DNA of 64,000 nucleotides from Hexactinellida sp. DTS-2022. Lineage: Eukaryota; Porifera; Hexactinellida. The notes beneath the pieces were generated by a model. That model searched no databases. It had not been told where the DNA came from and was given only the letters and a program-made list of their open reading frames with translations. Positions 34,136 through 46,680 of the stretch are shown here, piece after piece. The stretch's first letter is position 1. Each line of letters begins with the position of its first letter. Made by a program: the position numbers and the translations under genes. The DNA lies in contig JAPNXP010000006.1 of NCBI GenBank assembly GCA_028753945.1, positions 4,030,001 to 4,094,000 of the forward strand, read 5' to 3'.

Positions 34136-34506
34136 GATGAAAATGTGGCTGACCTTTGTCTTATAGCTATAAGCAACTAGTCTTCTTACTCTGGTCCTTG
34201 AATAGATATGGGCTAGTAATAAGATATACAATTAGATTCAGTTACCATTATATTCCCAATACTTCTAGAAATAACTTATATAGAAACGACAGGGGCTTTT
34301 GGTCTATAAGATTTATATACGGGTCTACAAAAATTTCTGAAAATAAACGATATGTTAATAATTTTAGCATTGATTTAAATTGAATTATAAGTTATTAAGT
34401 TACCTTCATTTAATCATACATAATTAACAAAATAATGTATGATTGTTTTAGAAGGATAATATCCAAGTCAGTGAATGTAATTGTTATTAATTATAATCTG
34501 CAAATG
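34136..34506. other. intergenic, no feature recognised
   Basis: 371-bp spacer from BRK1 start to SMARCC stop. AT-rich; no MITE ends or coding exon recognised. Confidence 0.5.
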
Positions 34507-37500
34507 CTAGTCATTCTCTGTATCAATTGGTTCTTCCACTATCTGATCCGTATTCGTTAATTCGGTGATGCAATCTTCATTGTCAACAAAGTCACTGGGA
34601 TCAGGTTCAATCAAATTGCTGTCATTTTCTTCAAATCCTGGAGCTATAGTAGAAACATATGCATCGTCATCTTGTGGATTAGAAATGTCTGTGAAATCTT
34701 GATGTGGCGATTCAGGTTCGAAAGGAAGAGAAGGTGAACCTTTTACAGAATCATCAAAAAGATGTTCAGATTGTTGATCCAATGTATCAGGTAGAGTATC
34801 TGTATTTTCCCTATCCAATTCATATTCTACGGGGTTTATAATATCGACTGTTTGCTCATTAACGAAATCTGAGGTTTCCATTGGAGATGTGCCTTCTTTA
34901 AGATACATTGCACCCTCAGTATCTGCTTCAATGGTAGTCTGGATTTCTATAAACAATTATTTGTTTAATATTAGAAATAACCGGTTATAGTTTGATCTGC
35001 TTATTGTGAACAATTGTTCGTTTGCTTGATTTACAAAAGCTTTTTATTATGAACAAGCCCGATGGTACCAATTTAACAACTTACATAAGGTTTATATCAA
35101 GTTGAGTTCGCTTTTATCAACAAATTATTGGTCCCTTGAATGTTCATAATAAAAAATCTGACTGTACAGACTACCTATGTACTATGATAATAAATGTAAT
35201 CTAGTACCTGTATCAAGAGAAATTTCTTCAATTATATATTCAGGCTCAAGTGCTTTAGCAAATTCATCAAAAGGTGGTTTCACACTTAGATCCAAAGATT
35301 GGTCAGGTTCTCCAAGGAGAGCAGAATTATCGATATTGACATCCTGTGGGGAAATAGGACAAGTGTTTTCTGAATATACTTTCTGTGAATGAGGCTGAGA
35401 ATTATTAGTACATATGCTTGTCATGAGTACACCTGTGTTATTCTGAATTGCCATCCTTTCGCGGTATAGATTTTGTTTTTCTTGGAGAAGTTGTTCCTTC
35501 TGAATGCCCTGAGATTCACGTTGTTGGTTGAGTATCGTTTCAAGTTCTTCAAAGTAATTCATTTTCATTTGAAACTTTTTCATTTGCAACTCAACAATGT
35601 GAGCTACAAATTGTTGAATGCGTCTTTCCTCTAATTGCATCAACTGTCTCGCTTTCAAGCTTGTAAGTGCTAGAGCAGTCGCTCCTCCAATCTAGGAGAT
35701 AACATATAATGTTTGCTATTTGTTACATATTTCTCAATCGGAACATCAGATGTCTACTGCTATGGTTAAGACTTATGAACATAATTTTGATTTTGATTTT
35801 GTTTTGAATTTGGTACTAAAATAATTATTTTTCAACCCTGAATATGAATTCTTAGTGTACACCTTGGCCATGTGTACACTAATTCAAATCGGTTGATTTA
35901 TTATTCTAGAAAATGTGTACTTGTATAATAAACCTGAGTTGTCTCTCTATCTGAATCTTCTCTTTCATCAGGTTTCCCAGTTTCAATTTCACTTCTAGAA
36001 TTTGTTGGGACATCTCCAACATCGATTGAATCTTCAGATTTTTCTGAAGTATATGTCCTTACTTCTTGCTCATCGTATTTCTCCTGATCCATTAAATTAT
36101 CCTTTGTCTCGTCTTGAATTTCGTCAATATTTTCACCAAATTCCGTATCCATTTCAGTTTTTGTTGGGACTGAATTCTCATTCAATTTATCAGTTTTTGG
36201 ATCAGTAGATGATTTGAGATTATTTTGAAGATCTGAGGATTTTTGAGGTTCATTTCGTAAGTTACTATATTCTTTTACTGCTGCATTAGCCGCTGATTTT
36301 GCAATTCTATTATCAACCAGACTAGCTAAAGAAAGCAATCAGTTAAGACTATTATTAGTTAAGAGTAATATTAATTTAACATACCTAAAAATGCAATCGC
36401 AGACATGACTGGATTTCCTTGTTTTGAAAAGGGAATAGGTTGAGTTTTAATCGAATCTGGCCATTTTTCATTGTCTAAGAAAGGATCTTCTATGGGAAGT
36501 TGAAGAAAATGTAGAATACATTCCTCCTGAGTTCGAGATCCAACTATTTCTGACACTTTATTCCAATCATCTCTACATACATTTATGAATTCATTTCATC
36601 ACATTATACAGTAGATTCTTATAAATACAAACACCATGTGACCGTTAAAATTTGTTCGTATTAAACTGGAGTCACTTGAATGCGTTAAACCTTGTACACT
36701 CCTTAACCGTGTTTGATGCCATTCGTAATAACGAAAGTCTAATACAGTGGATGCCGGTTATAAGAACATCGTCGGGAACTGCAAATAATGTTCTTATAAC
36801 CGGCATATTTTTAATTATATAGGGTATATGGCAACCATTTTCCAGTAGAATGTTCTTATATCCGCATCTACTATATACATGATATCGACACGTATAATAA
36901 GTTTGTTAATTTATAGGATTTAACTCGCCTAAATGCTTCAACTGATGTCAACAATCTTTCTGTCTCACTTCCTGTCCATGGTCTAATATCTTTTTTTGCC
37001 TTCTTTGGAGTTATTGCATCCAATTCTTTCGAAGTTTTATTAAAAGTAGTTGTTACCGATGAACCGGGCCTTGTTGAATCTAAATAAACAAATTATATTA
37101 GGTTAATTTACAATCTGATCACAGTGGTGTTCGCATAATAGCAATTGCTCTAATACCAATTATTTTCAGCCCCAAGCGAGCAATAAATTATGTTCTATTA
37201 ATAGCAAGTTGCCCTATTAGCAAGGAATTTACTGCAAAATGCGACTTGCAACAAAAAGAATAACAAACCGGTCATTTCCTTATCTTGGTGTTGCTTTTGA
37301 GGTGGCAAGGGCTGAATACCTAGAGGCATATCTACGAGAATATTATAAGCATTTGTAGCAGACGGTCCCATTTGCAAGGCTTTACGATCTTTGTCAACTT
37401 GGTAATTGACTAGGCCCCACATCTCCAAGAAACCATGTACACGCATTATTGCACACACATCTCCAACCAAATTACGTCTGCATGCAGTTACCTAAACGAC

Positions 37501-40500
37501 GAATGATATTCAGTTTTGAATATTGAAATTTCTGTTGAATTATAAATTATTGAATGACAGTTAGATTCAATTATATATAATTCAACCCAAAATTAGAGGA
37601 TTCCATGACGAATGTAAAGCATAGCAATTGATCTATTAGCAAAATATTTTCAGTCTCCAAGAGAAAATTTATTGTTAAGTCTGTTCTATAATAGCAAGTT
37701 CGCCATTTAGCAAGCAAATTTCGTGCAAAATGCGACTTGCTAGTACGCGAATTGTATGTTGAATAACAAATGCTTACTGTAAGAAACTCTTTGGGATTCA
37801 GTCTGTATATGTCAATCATAAAGTTTCTATAACTCATAAAAATCTCAGGAGTCTTGCTCTTATTCTTTCCGTGAAAAAACTCGGGCAAAGCACGCTTTTC
37901 AATCCCATGAATACTATCATAGTCAAACCAAGCTGCATAAGATGGGATTATGATTACCCCACCCTGAGGAGACAGTACATCCAAATGTAAAACTTTTGTG
38001 TCAAATACACTTTGTTTCTCTCTTCGCATTAAACGTTCACTCTCAAGCTGGAGTTGAAGACGTTGCAATTCTGCTTGATGAGTTTTCTCTAATTCTTTAA
38101 CCTAAATTTGATGTTTACTTTCAATTGCAGAAATACAGTAGACTCTTGCTACAGAGTCACTATTGTGAATGATCGTTTTAAGAATTTGATTATTTCTAAG
38201 TACAGTTGACTCCGCTTAATCGGGTCAGTTTTGTTCCAGGATAGTTTGACCCAATTTAGCGGAGAAATCTAATACTGTAACCGAAAAATATTTTGAGTCA
38301 ACTTTAATTCAGTCCTATAAATCTTGTGAAATTTCACCCCATTAAGCGGTGATATCTATTAACCAGTGCTCTATTAAGCGGAGTATACTATACATTATAT
38401 AAAACGCACTTGTTCAGCAGTCATCGACCCATCCTCAAGAACACAGCCGTCCGGTAGTAGCGGTACATGAGAGTGCTGCAACATAGAATCCTCATCACCA
38501 ACAGTAGTTGTATACATTCCAGCACCCGCTCCAAAACCCCGAGAAGTGCCTGTGTCTTTTGATTGCAGATATTTAGAACAATAATCCATCATAGATTCAG
38601 TTACATGGGATGTATCAGCTGATCCTGGTTCTTGTGAGATTGTTTCTTCGTCAGAAAAATCTGGTTTACTAATTGTAGTAGAACTCGGTTAAAACATAAA
38701 CCTCGGGAATGGAAATTAAGTACAGTGGTATTCGCCTAATAGAAATATTGCTCTATAGCAAGTTATTTTCAGTCGCCAAGCGAGCATTTGATGTTATTAC
38801 ACTAATAGAAAGTTCGCCTATTAGCAAGCTAATTTATAGATAATGGATCCAACCTTGAATTTGCTTTAGATTTAATCCCTTTCTTCCTCTTTGAAGACGA
38901 AATTTGGTTATTTCCTTGAACGGAAGAGAGGGAAGAAGAATTTCGAGATCTCTTTTTCGATTGACGTCTAGAATAAGAGTTACTCTCACTTGAGCTTTCT
39001 TCTCCTTCAGAGGATCCCCCATTGCCACCTCTTGAAGAAATTTGGTATACCTAGGGTCGCATAATAACATAAATAGTGAACAATGTTTGAAAATAATTTT
39101 AATAAATATAATCTCGTTATAGGTACACCAAGGAACCGTCAAATTAGTACTCCATTAGCAGAAATTCGTATTAACCACTGATTTGTATTGAAAGGCTTTG
39201 TATTATACTATAAACTCGTTATACGAACACGGTTAATACATGTTTCCGGATAAGACGAACAAACAGTTCCGCAATGGCTATTCAATGGGTATTACTCCGG
39301 TTAATACGAACTCAGGTAAAGCGAACAAATTTTTACTGTCCGTTTGTGTTCGGATTATCGAGGTTCTACTGTACATAAGTATTAGGCAGAAATTCGTATT
39401 AACCGTGTTCGATTTAACGAGGTTCTATTGTATATTCTTACTTTTCGAGGATAACCTCTATGCATCGGCGTGGCAATTCGAAAAAACATATTATTGAATT
39501 TGCTTAAACCGGGTATATTAGTTAGACTACGCCCAGCTATTTCCGTCTGTGAGATTGAGACCATGAGGTAATCTTCTTCATTGGGCCATTCGTTGAAAAG
39601 CTCCAAATCTGAAAGCCAACGGGAGTTTACATGAATTGGTGATGTTTGGTTGGGTGGATTCTCTGCTGCTATTCTTGGAATCATTTCTTGAGTGATATCA
39701 ACCGTATGTGAAAACAAATGCATTTCCTATAGAGTATATCCAAAATAATAAAGGATTACTTATATATCGGCCGCCAATTTATCGATCAACACTGTTTTAA
39801 CGTGATTTTCAGGCACTGGCAAGGTAATTTTAAACATCAGAAATTCCACCCTTGCGAAGCCGGATTTTATATTGAAAAGGTGTTGGCTGATATAAAGGAA
39901 GTCCAATAATAATTAATAAAACTAGCAAATTAGGCGCCGTTAACAGTTACTTACGCAAAATTCCAGGAAAATTAGATACCCCTCCTTATGTCACGCTTTT
40001 TGGACCCTTTATTAATACAAAAAATTACAAAATGATGGTATGTCACACATTTATTGACTACCCTCCCCTTGGAAGCGTTACGTAACGTTTGTTTGAATAA
40101 TGAGATTATAAGATTACTAACTTGTAGCCAGGTATCATAAGAATCTGGGAAATAAATCCAATGCACCAGCACACCTTTGCCAGGCTCTCTAGCTATAACT
40201 CTATACCATGTGTGTTCATCATCAAGGTGTTCCTCAGGTGGAGATGGGTGTATAATGTGTGTAACAGTTGAATCTAATTTATCAATTGGTAGAACGCTTC
40301 CTTGTCGAGATTCCACTAGCTCTGAGAGACTGTTCACTTTATCAGGAGGGATGTAAGGAGCAAAAGTAATGCAAGGAGGTTTCCAGATACCATTTGCTTC
40401 AAGGTCACGATGGATATGTAGAAAGAGATCTGTGTTTTTATCAGCTAAAGGATAGATCAGTAAAGCAATAATAGAGTCAGATTCTTTTATTATGGACATC

Positions 40501-40993
40501 CAAGGACTTCATAAAAAGTGAACTCAACTTGATACAAACCTATGTATGTTGTTAAATTGGGTCCATAGGGCTTGTTCATAAGAAAGTTTTTAATACTAAA
40601 CAGACGAAAAATTGTTCACAATAAGCAGATTTACATACTTCTGGCTGGTGATGTGAAGTCTAGACGTCTCCAATTTTGTTCTTGTTTGACGCGAAGACAA
40701 GTAGCTAGGATCCATGAAAGGCCACCTCCAGGACTTACGTCATTAATTAGTCTGAAAGGTAGTTTTGTGAGAGGAGGATTAGAAGCGTTCTTACCGAAAC
40801 ATTCCTCTTGGAACACCAAGAGCTGTGCAGTGATTGTAGCTAGTTGCTTGTTCGTAGGTGGTTCATTGCCTGTGTACTTTTTACAGTTTTTGATTAGCCA
40901 GAGCCTGATCTCTTCGAAGGTGTTTATCACTTCCTGTTGTTCGTAGTATTTCGGGTCCGGCGAACCATTTTGTTTTTTAATTACATCGCTCAT
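34507..40993 (-). CDS. SMARCC: SMARCC (BAF155/BAF170) SWI/SNF core subunit
   Basis: Scaffold of SWI/SNF (BAF) chromatin remodellers. Twelve exons: 40993-40639, 40483-40122, 39726-39442, 39050-38854, 38668-38410, 38101-37778, 37491-37269, 37079-36929, 36572-36385, 36325-35934, 35691-35208, 34946-34507; every phase closes, 1219 aa (human about 1214). The N-terminal module matches throughout ([30 protein letters not shown]). SWIRM follows ([38 protein letters not shown]), then SANT ([12 protein letters not shown] ... [19 protein letters not shown]), the [20 protein letters not shown] motif, and the C-terminal coiled coil ([20 protein letters not shown]). One intron (36928-36573) appears to use a GC donor; intron 1 is MITE-derived. 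SMARCC1 and SMARCC2 split in vertebrates, so only the family name is given. Confidence 0.96.
34988..35165. mobile_element. family B MITE
   Basis: Tttgatctgcttattgtgaa ... aaaaatctgactgta. SMARCC intron 34947-35207. Confidence 0.8.
36607..36876. mobile_element. family G and family E MITEs side by side
   Basis: G at 36607-36741 (tacagtagattcttataaat ... taacgaaagtcta) meets E at 36743-36876 (tacagtggatgccggttata ... atccgcatctactata). They are separated by one base, in the SMARCC intron 36573-36928. Confidence 0.75.
37123..37245. mobile_element. family C MITE, truncated
   Basis: Cacagtggtgttcgcataat ... gcaaaatgcgacttgc; the right terminus is missing. SMARCC intron 37080-37268. Confidence 0.7.
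37618..37755. mobile_element. family C MITE, degenerate
   Basis: Internal C words (gcaattgatctattagcaaa, aatagcaagttcgcc, gcgacttgctagtacgcgaa) without clean termini. SMARCC intron 37492-37777. Confidence 0.65.
38201..38392. mobile_element. family F MITE
   Basis: Tacagttgactccgcttaat ... attaagcggagtatacta. SMARCC intron 38102-38409. Confidence 0.8.
38721..38845. mobile_element. family C MITE, right end lost
   Basis: Tacagtggtattcgcctaat ... ttcgcctattagcaagctaa, cut off before the terminal inverted repeat. SMARCC intron 38669-38853. Confidence 0.7.
39200..39432. mobile_element. family A/G MITE pieces
   Basis: Several A/G words (ctcgttatacgaacacgg, ccggttaatacgaactcagg, ggttctactgta) with one terminus near 39372 and another at 39432. 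Probably two overlapping degraded copies. The last lies 9 bases into the SMARCC intron from the donor at 39441. Confidence 0.6.
39766..40095. repeat. imperfect inverted repeat and family L fragment
   Basis: About 39766-39900 has ends tatatcggccgcca / tgttggctgatata and resembles 26396-26480 (cttgaaaggtcattttaaac, cctttgcgaaccgga). About 39990-40095 is L (gaagcgttacgtaacgtttg). SMARCC intron 39727-40121. Confidence 0.55.
40476..40632. mobile_element. SMARCC: family B MITE making up SMARCC intron 1
   Basis: On plus: gagtcagattcttttattat ... ttcacaataagcagat, a nearly full B copy. SMARCC intron 1 is 40638-40484 (155 nt), so the element supplies almost the whole intron. Its end provides the 3' splice site (ATAAAAG) and the first codons of exon 2 (AA TCT GAC TCT). 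Confidence 0.85.
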
Positions 40994-41420
40994 GTTTTCA
41001 AAATGCTCAAAAGCTAAAGTTAAATATTTTCTGAAAGTAATTATTACTTTACAATTGACCCCAACTTACAATCCAGTGGTAGAAAGAAATTTTGTAGACG
41101 TTTATTGAGATAAAGCATATTTTTACCAACCTTTTAGATATCTTGGAGACTTGGACCCACCATGTGTAAATGGGACATCGAGATTTAAATTTTCACAATT
41201 ACCGTAACTTAAAATATTATACCATCGTTTTTATATTTACTCAATCCAAATAGTTCCCTGGAGAAATTGGACGTTACTAAATATATAATACCCTAGTTTG
41301 AATTGGTACAAATTCTTATTAATCTATACTAGCTATCTATACACTAATAAATATTACTAAAAAAATATAAATGGGGAAAAGTAAAAAATCAGGGGTAAAA
41401 ATTCGAAGGAGTTATTATTA
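40994..41420. other. intergenic, no feature recognised
   Basis: 427-bp spacer between SMARCC start and the synphilin-like stop. No repeat with intact ends or exon seen. Confidence 0.5.
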
Positions 41421-44400
41421 TTATAAATCGGATATTGTTGTGGACTTATTGGAAGAGAAAACTCGTCTCGCGTATTTAGCTTGTTGATTCGGGTTTTGTA
41501 CGTATACAGTCGCAGCACGTTGAGGAGTAGATACTCCAGTTCGGGGCCATGAGGCTGTTTGTCCCCCTACATGGTGTAGCAAAGGTCTTTCTGGGCTAGA
41601 AGGCTGAGAAAAATATGCCTGTGGATTAGGTGCACTATAAGCTTGTACTGTGCGAAATTCTTGCATCGTGGTGTTGGAAGAAGGTTGCTTTGTTTTGGGA
41701 CGAATAACGTCAAGGGAGTCTGAAGAACGTCCAATGTAGCCTGAATCGAGTAGCCTATCTGTCTGTCTACTGTAAGGCTCTAAGTTATGCAGCTTTTCCT
41801 GGCTATCGAGAGGAACTACACCTGGGTATGATTTGTGTTTAGCAATAATGTTCTGTTGTAATGGCTGTTGTTGGGTATACATTTGTTGATTCCTTCCGTA
41901 TTGGGCTGAGGACAATGAAGGGTCCATAGAAGGTGCTAATGCATAAGGGTTAGGCTGAATAGTTGGTTGGTAGTTATGAGGAGGATAATTAAACCGAGGT
42001 CCTTGAGAAAATACACGCTTATCCATTGGTATCGGATAATCTTGTATCATTTCGTTGTTGGCAAGTTGATAATTCTCCATGCTTGTTACATATGACAATT
42101 TCCTTGCATACTTTTTGGAGAAACTAGGGTTTAATGCTAATGGTGGATCAGGGGCAGGGCGATTCGGAACAACACCTGAAATATGGCTTGAACATTCGCT
42201 CTCTGCTATATAATCAGTTTCAATCTCATTAGGAGGTACAGGTGATTGCACGATTTCTAGAGTAACTTGATCTTTCTGTGGCAGGATCAAATCAATACTC
42301 CTCGATAGATGAGAGTTTTGCTGAACTGTTTGTTCATGTCGATTTCCAAAAAATCTCTTAAGAGAAGTGGAAACTTGTTGGGTACAACCAGTAGATTCAC
42401 CAACGCGAGATGCAATTGTACTGTCAGTTGATTTGCGAGATGTACCATCATCCTTGAGTGAATTTTTGGATGAACTTTTAGATGAAGCTTTGAAACCGAA
42501 AAAGTGTCGTTTTTTCCTTTGCAGAGTGCTTTCTGGTGTAGAAAGCATTTCTTCATTTGAAAAGGGGTCAGGTGAACTTCTGTAATTTGACTTGTTTTCT
42601 TCCCTCACCCTCTGTAAGATGGGCGCTTGTACTATCCCAAATTCAGCATTCTCGTTAGAAACTGTTTGAGTTATTATTACGTTGTCAGGATTAATGTGTA
42701 TTGGACCAATTTCAGGCTCGAATTGTGTTACAGGCAATGGGTTCTGAAAAATAATTTCATTTGTTTCAGTTGAAAGTAGTTCGGATGTGGGCACCTCATG
42801 AATGACATCGATTTTGTGTTTATGTTCTTCGCTGGTTTGTTGTATAGAATCACGTTGTGTTTGTGCAGTAATCGTCGAGGCTTCGTCGATCGTAGATAAT
42901 TTCTCTTCATTGTTTTCATCATGTACTGTCACGGTTATATTATGATTCATATTAAAGAAGTCACCAGTTATTGGTTCGATCTCATCATTAACAGGTTGGT
43001 TTGGAAATTCTGTAGTCGAATGTCGAGGTTCTTCTGGAGAAGATTCTCCATATGACCCTAAACTTTCTGTTTTTGATATTTTCTTGCTACGATGTTTTGC
43101 AGGTAAACTGAACGTTCTAAATACTCCACGTCTCTTGGGTTTATTTCCTTTGCTCTCTTTGATAATAGTGCCACTAATGTTAAGGAATTCTTCCTTCATT
43201 CCTAGTGTTCGTGACTCGAACTCCTCTTTGACTAAATTTATCTGATCTTCATATTCTTCTTTGAATTTGTTGTAAGAACTCTCAACATTGGCTACTTTGT
43301 CTTGCAGCTTTTTGCTATACTTTCTCTCAAGAGTCAGTTGTTCAGAAAGGTATCGAACTGATTGTATCATGAATAAATAACTTGCAGTCAATTCTTGACC
43401 AGCTGCAACAGCCCAATCCATAGGAGTTTGGTTATGGTGATCAACAGACCATAAATTACACATTGCATCATGTAATACTTGGAGGCAATCTAGATATCCC
43501 TGTTGTGCTGAGAAATGCGCTGGTGTTACACCAAATGCATCCTGGAATTCTGAGTCTTTGATTGTATTACCATGTTTCGATTTCATATGGTCAACGAGCC
43601 ATTTGAGGATATTGGCCTGTCCATTGAAAGCTGCATGGTGCAATAATGTTTCGCTTTCGAGTTCTACTATGGTTAGTGGGACATTGGCGTCTAACACAAG
43701 AATCTGGACACAGTTTAAACTCCCTTTTCTAATCGCTAGAATGGCTGGCACCAATCTCTCCTTGTTTAGAGCCACACATGAACCCTCTGGGGCAAACAAT
43801 ACTAACCATTTTAGACAATTCGCATGTCCATTTTCTGAAGTAATGTGAATAAGGTTTGATTGTTTCACTATATCACTGAATGAGTAGAAGTTTTTGTAAA
43901 CAGAAGTTCTCTTATCAATATCCTGAGGGTTTTCATTATGATCAGCTAAAAGGAACAACTTTAGTGTTTCTAGATCGCCTGTTCTAGCTGCAAAGATACC
44001 TTTTTCAACTACAGAGGGGGGTGGATTGTTTCTATCAAACTTCTCAAGATTTGTTGGTGGATTTGAAGTTGAATGTTCAGATTTTTTCGTGGAAACTTTT
44101 TCCTTTTTCGGCTCATGTTTTTGAGGGGAAATAGCGGCCTTACTTACAACAGCATATTTAGGCTCCACTTGTTTAACATCTTGTGTACCAGGACTAGGAA
44201 TTAAGTTAAACTTGTCTGATTTGAGTTCCTTTATCAGAGCACTTCTGATTGCAGTAGGATCCAAGGTTGATGGTTGTGGTAGCAGAATGGGTTGTTGGCG
44301 AGTATGTTTAACAGGAATGTGGTAAGATTCTTTTTCTATTATTCGCTTCTCTTTGACTAGTTTATCTTCAATTTGAGAATCCCTTTCGAGCTTTTTGGGA

Positions 44401-46236
44401 ACATAAGCATAGGTTGCACTGGGTGATGCTTCCTGATATTTAGATTTATAAGATGCTGTGTTTTTCTTTGATTCTGTCTTTTGATGTTTATTTTTTTCCT
44501 TCACTACTCGTTCACTCTCAAGTCTACTATCCAAGCTCTTAGAAAAGTTATTCGCAAGTACCTTTACCCTGGCATGTCTTGGAAACCCACTTTCACTGCT
44601 GCCCTTATAGCTACCAGCTGTCATACTGTGAGCCCGCTTCACATTCTTACCGCCCCTTAGCCCAGTTATCCCACGTAATTCTTCTTCAGAGCTAGTTGGT
44701 GTTGGGAGATTGGTTTGTTCGAATTTAGACGTGAATGCAGATTCGCTATTGTTATTTGAGCCTCTCAATTGTTCAATACTTTCCTCTCTACTCCTCAATC
44801 CACTATGCGAGCTATCGTATTGTGAATCTAGCTGGTCAGCACTTAGAGATTTTCCCGGTAGTAAACCGGTGAATGGATCTGACACTCGTCTACTCTTTAA
44901 TTTCTTTCTAGTCCCGGTTAAAGATACGTAGCTGTCTATAGCCTGTCCTTCTTTTATGTATTTTGATGTTTCTAGTATGTCATCACTGCTACGTCGCATT
45001 TGGTTTGTTTGTATGGGTATGGGTAGTTGGTGGTCATATTCTTTTCTCACAGGATTACTCTCAACTAGTATTTCAGCCAATTGAGTCTGCTTTATAATTT
45101 CGGGATCTTGCGAAACAGTAAGGTTAGGAAATTCTTGTGAAGACAGAGATTTTAGAAACATCGATTTAGGAAGATCGTACTTATCAAGCTCAGCTACAGT
45201 CATTCTATTCCAATCTTCAACTGCCTTTGAATCAGTTCCATATTTTCTCGCAGAATTTCCAAAAGGTGGGGTAGTGGATCTTTCAGGGCCACGGAGTGTG
45301 GTTACCTTTGGTCTGGGAACTGCTAGGGACTTTGATCTCTGTACAGGTTTGTAGCTAGCTTGTGAAGTGCTCGGGTTGTATTGTTGACTGTAAGCCTGCT
45401 TTATGGGAGTGGTGTGTGTAGGTGTACCCTGGGGTAAACCTATAGAACATTAGATCGAAAATATCATAAATGTAGGTGGATACAGTCAAGTTCGTGTAAA
45501 ATTTCAATTTAAAGTGAAAATGAAATTGTTTTTTTTTTCTATTTATACCTTGGACCCCAGGGCATCCCCGTGATAACTTATATGATTATTAATTAATTAA
45601 TTAAGTAATTAAGTAATTAAGTATGTATAACTCTCATACCTTGTAGGTGCTTTGGTACCGGAGGCAATGGGTCTGTAGCTTTTCTATGCGAAGCAGTCTG
45701 AGGTTGATTCGATTCTGTGTAATAACCGGAGCCTATAATATAGTTTGAATTATAAAAAGGTATACAGTAGAACCTGCATAATCCGACCCTCTATAATCCG
45801 GAATTCAGCAGAACCGAAAAATCTCCTTATCCCAATGAGCGTCGGACTATGCATTATAACCTGTATAATCCGACAATTTTCCCTATGCCAAAGGGTGTTG
45901 AATTAGACAGGTTCTACTGTAACTCGAAAATTGAAGTGTATCAAGCAAATTACCATAATTCCATTGCTTATGGATCTCGCTAACAATTGCCCTATGACCA
46001 TAACTATAATTTGGATCATCAAGTTTATTTTGTGGTTGCGGTCTTTGAATAGGGACATTAGCATAATCAAATCGGTAGGGATAATGTCCATATTGCTGAG
46101 GAGGTTGGGACTGTGTGTACATATCAACTCCTGGGTTGTTCCCGTATTGAGGTGGTGATTGCATCCTGTTAGCAGGATACCTTGTAGAAGGTGGGTAGTT
46201 ATAAGACCTCTGGAACTGAGCTGCGTAGTCAGACAT
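41421..46236 (-). CDS. SNCAIP-like: synphilin-1-like ankyrin-repeat/coiled-coil protein
   Basis: Exons 46236-45954, 45732-45640, 45439-41421; phases close, 1464 aa, longer than human synphilin-1 (about 920). The N-terminal part is disordered and Pro/Tyr/Gln rich. About six ankyrin repeats follow in the middle (IFAARTGDLETLKLFLL, LIHITSENGHANCLKWL, AILAIRKGSLNCVQILV, LLHHAAFNGQANILKWL, PAHFSAQQGYLDCLQVL), then a coiled coil (SVRYLSEQLTLERKYSKKLQ), then a long Ser/Thr/Pro-rich tail. The order ankyrin block, then an MDWAVAAGQELTASYLF-type repeat, then coiled coil, and the wording of the repeats, resemble synphilin-1. No enzyme domain. The alternative is a lineage-specific ankyrin scaffold. Most of it is one exon of 4019 nt. 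Confidence 0.72.
45480..45620. repeat. dispersed repeat with caggcatc core and attaa tandem run
   Basis: Aatttaaagtgaaaatgaaa ... ccttggaccccagggcatcc is shared with 29860-29935. It is followed at 45578-45620 by attaattaattaagtaattaag simple repeat. Synphilin-like intron 45440-45639. Confidence 0.6.
45763..45921. mobile_element. family H MITE
   Basis: Tacagtagaacctgcataat ... agacaggttctactgta, with taatccgac words. It fills the intron 45733-45953 except for about 30 bases on each side. Confidence 0.85.
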
Positions 46237-46680
46237 TATAACCAGGAACTTTAAATGCTATGGAAAGGGGAATACCTTCTAATTTAGATAGAAATACAGT
46301 AGAAGTTCGTCACTCGAACACTATTTCAGTCTCCTTCAAAACCTTTTCAATACAAATGATATTGGTTAATACGAATTCCGGATAAGGCAAACACATTTTG
46401 ACGGTCCCCTGGTGTTCGTACTAACGAGTTACACTGTAAACCAATAACATTTGCATTGAAAGGCTTGAAGGGGACTGGAATAGTGTTCGTATTAACCGGA
46501 TTTTAATATTAACCGTGTTCGTACTGACGAAGTTTTACTGTATTTAATTAACTTAAGAATAGCAATTGTTATGGGAATTTGTACTGCAACTAAATTATCT
46601 CATATCAACAGCAACTCTAAATTTAACTACAAGTATTAATTAATTCCCTAACACTATATGCCAAATAACTATTGTTCGCA
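46237..46680. mobile_element. intergenic with family A MITEs
   Basis: A full copy at 46292-46438 (tacagtagaagttcgtcact ... aacgagttacactgta) is followed by a second half-copy to 46541 (cgaagttttactgta). The remainder is the HYOU1 3' flank, with no gene. Confidence 0.7.

Noticed and set aside
33929-34231. Longer BRK1 start at 34231 (100 aa)
   Set aside because: The extra N-terminal residues have no family match; MDFGH at 34135 gives the expected small protein.
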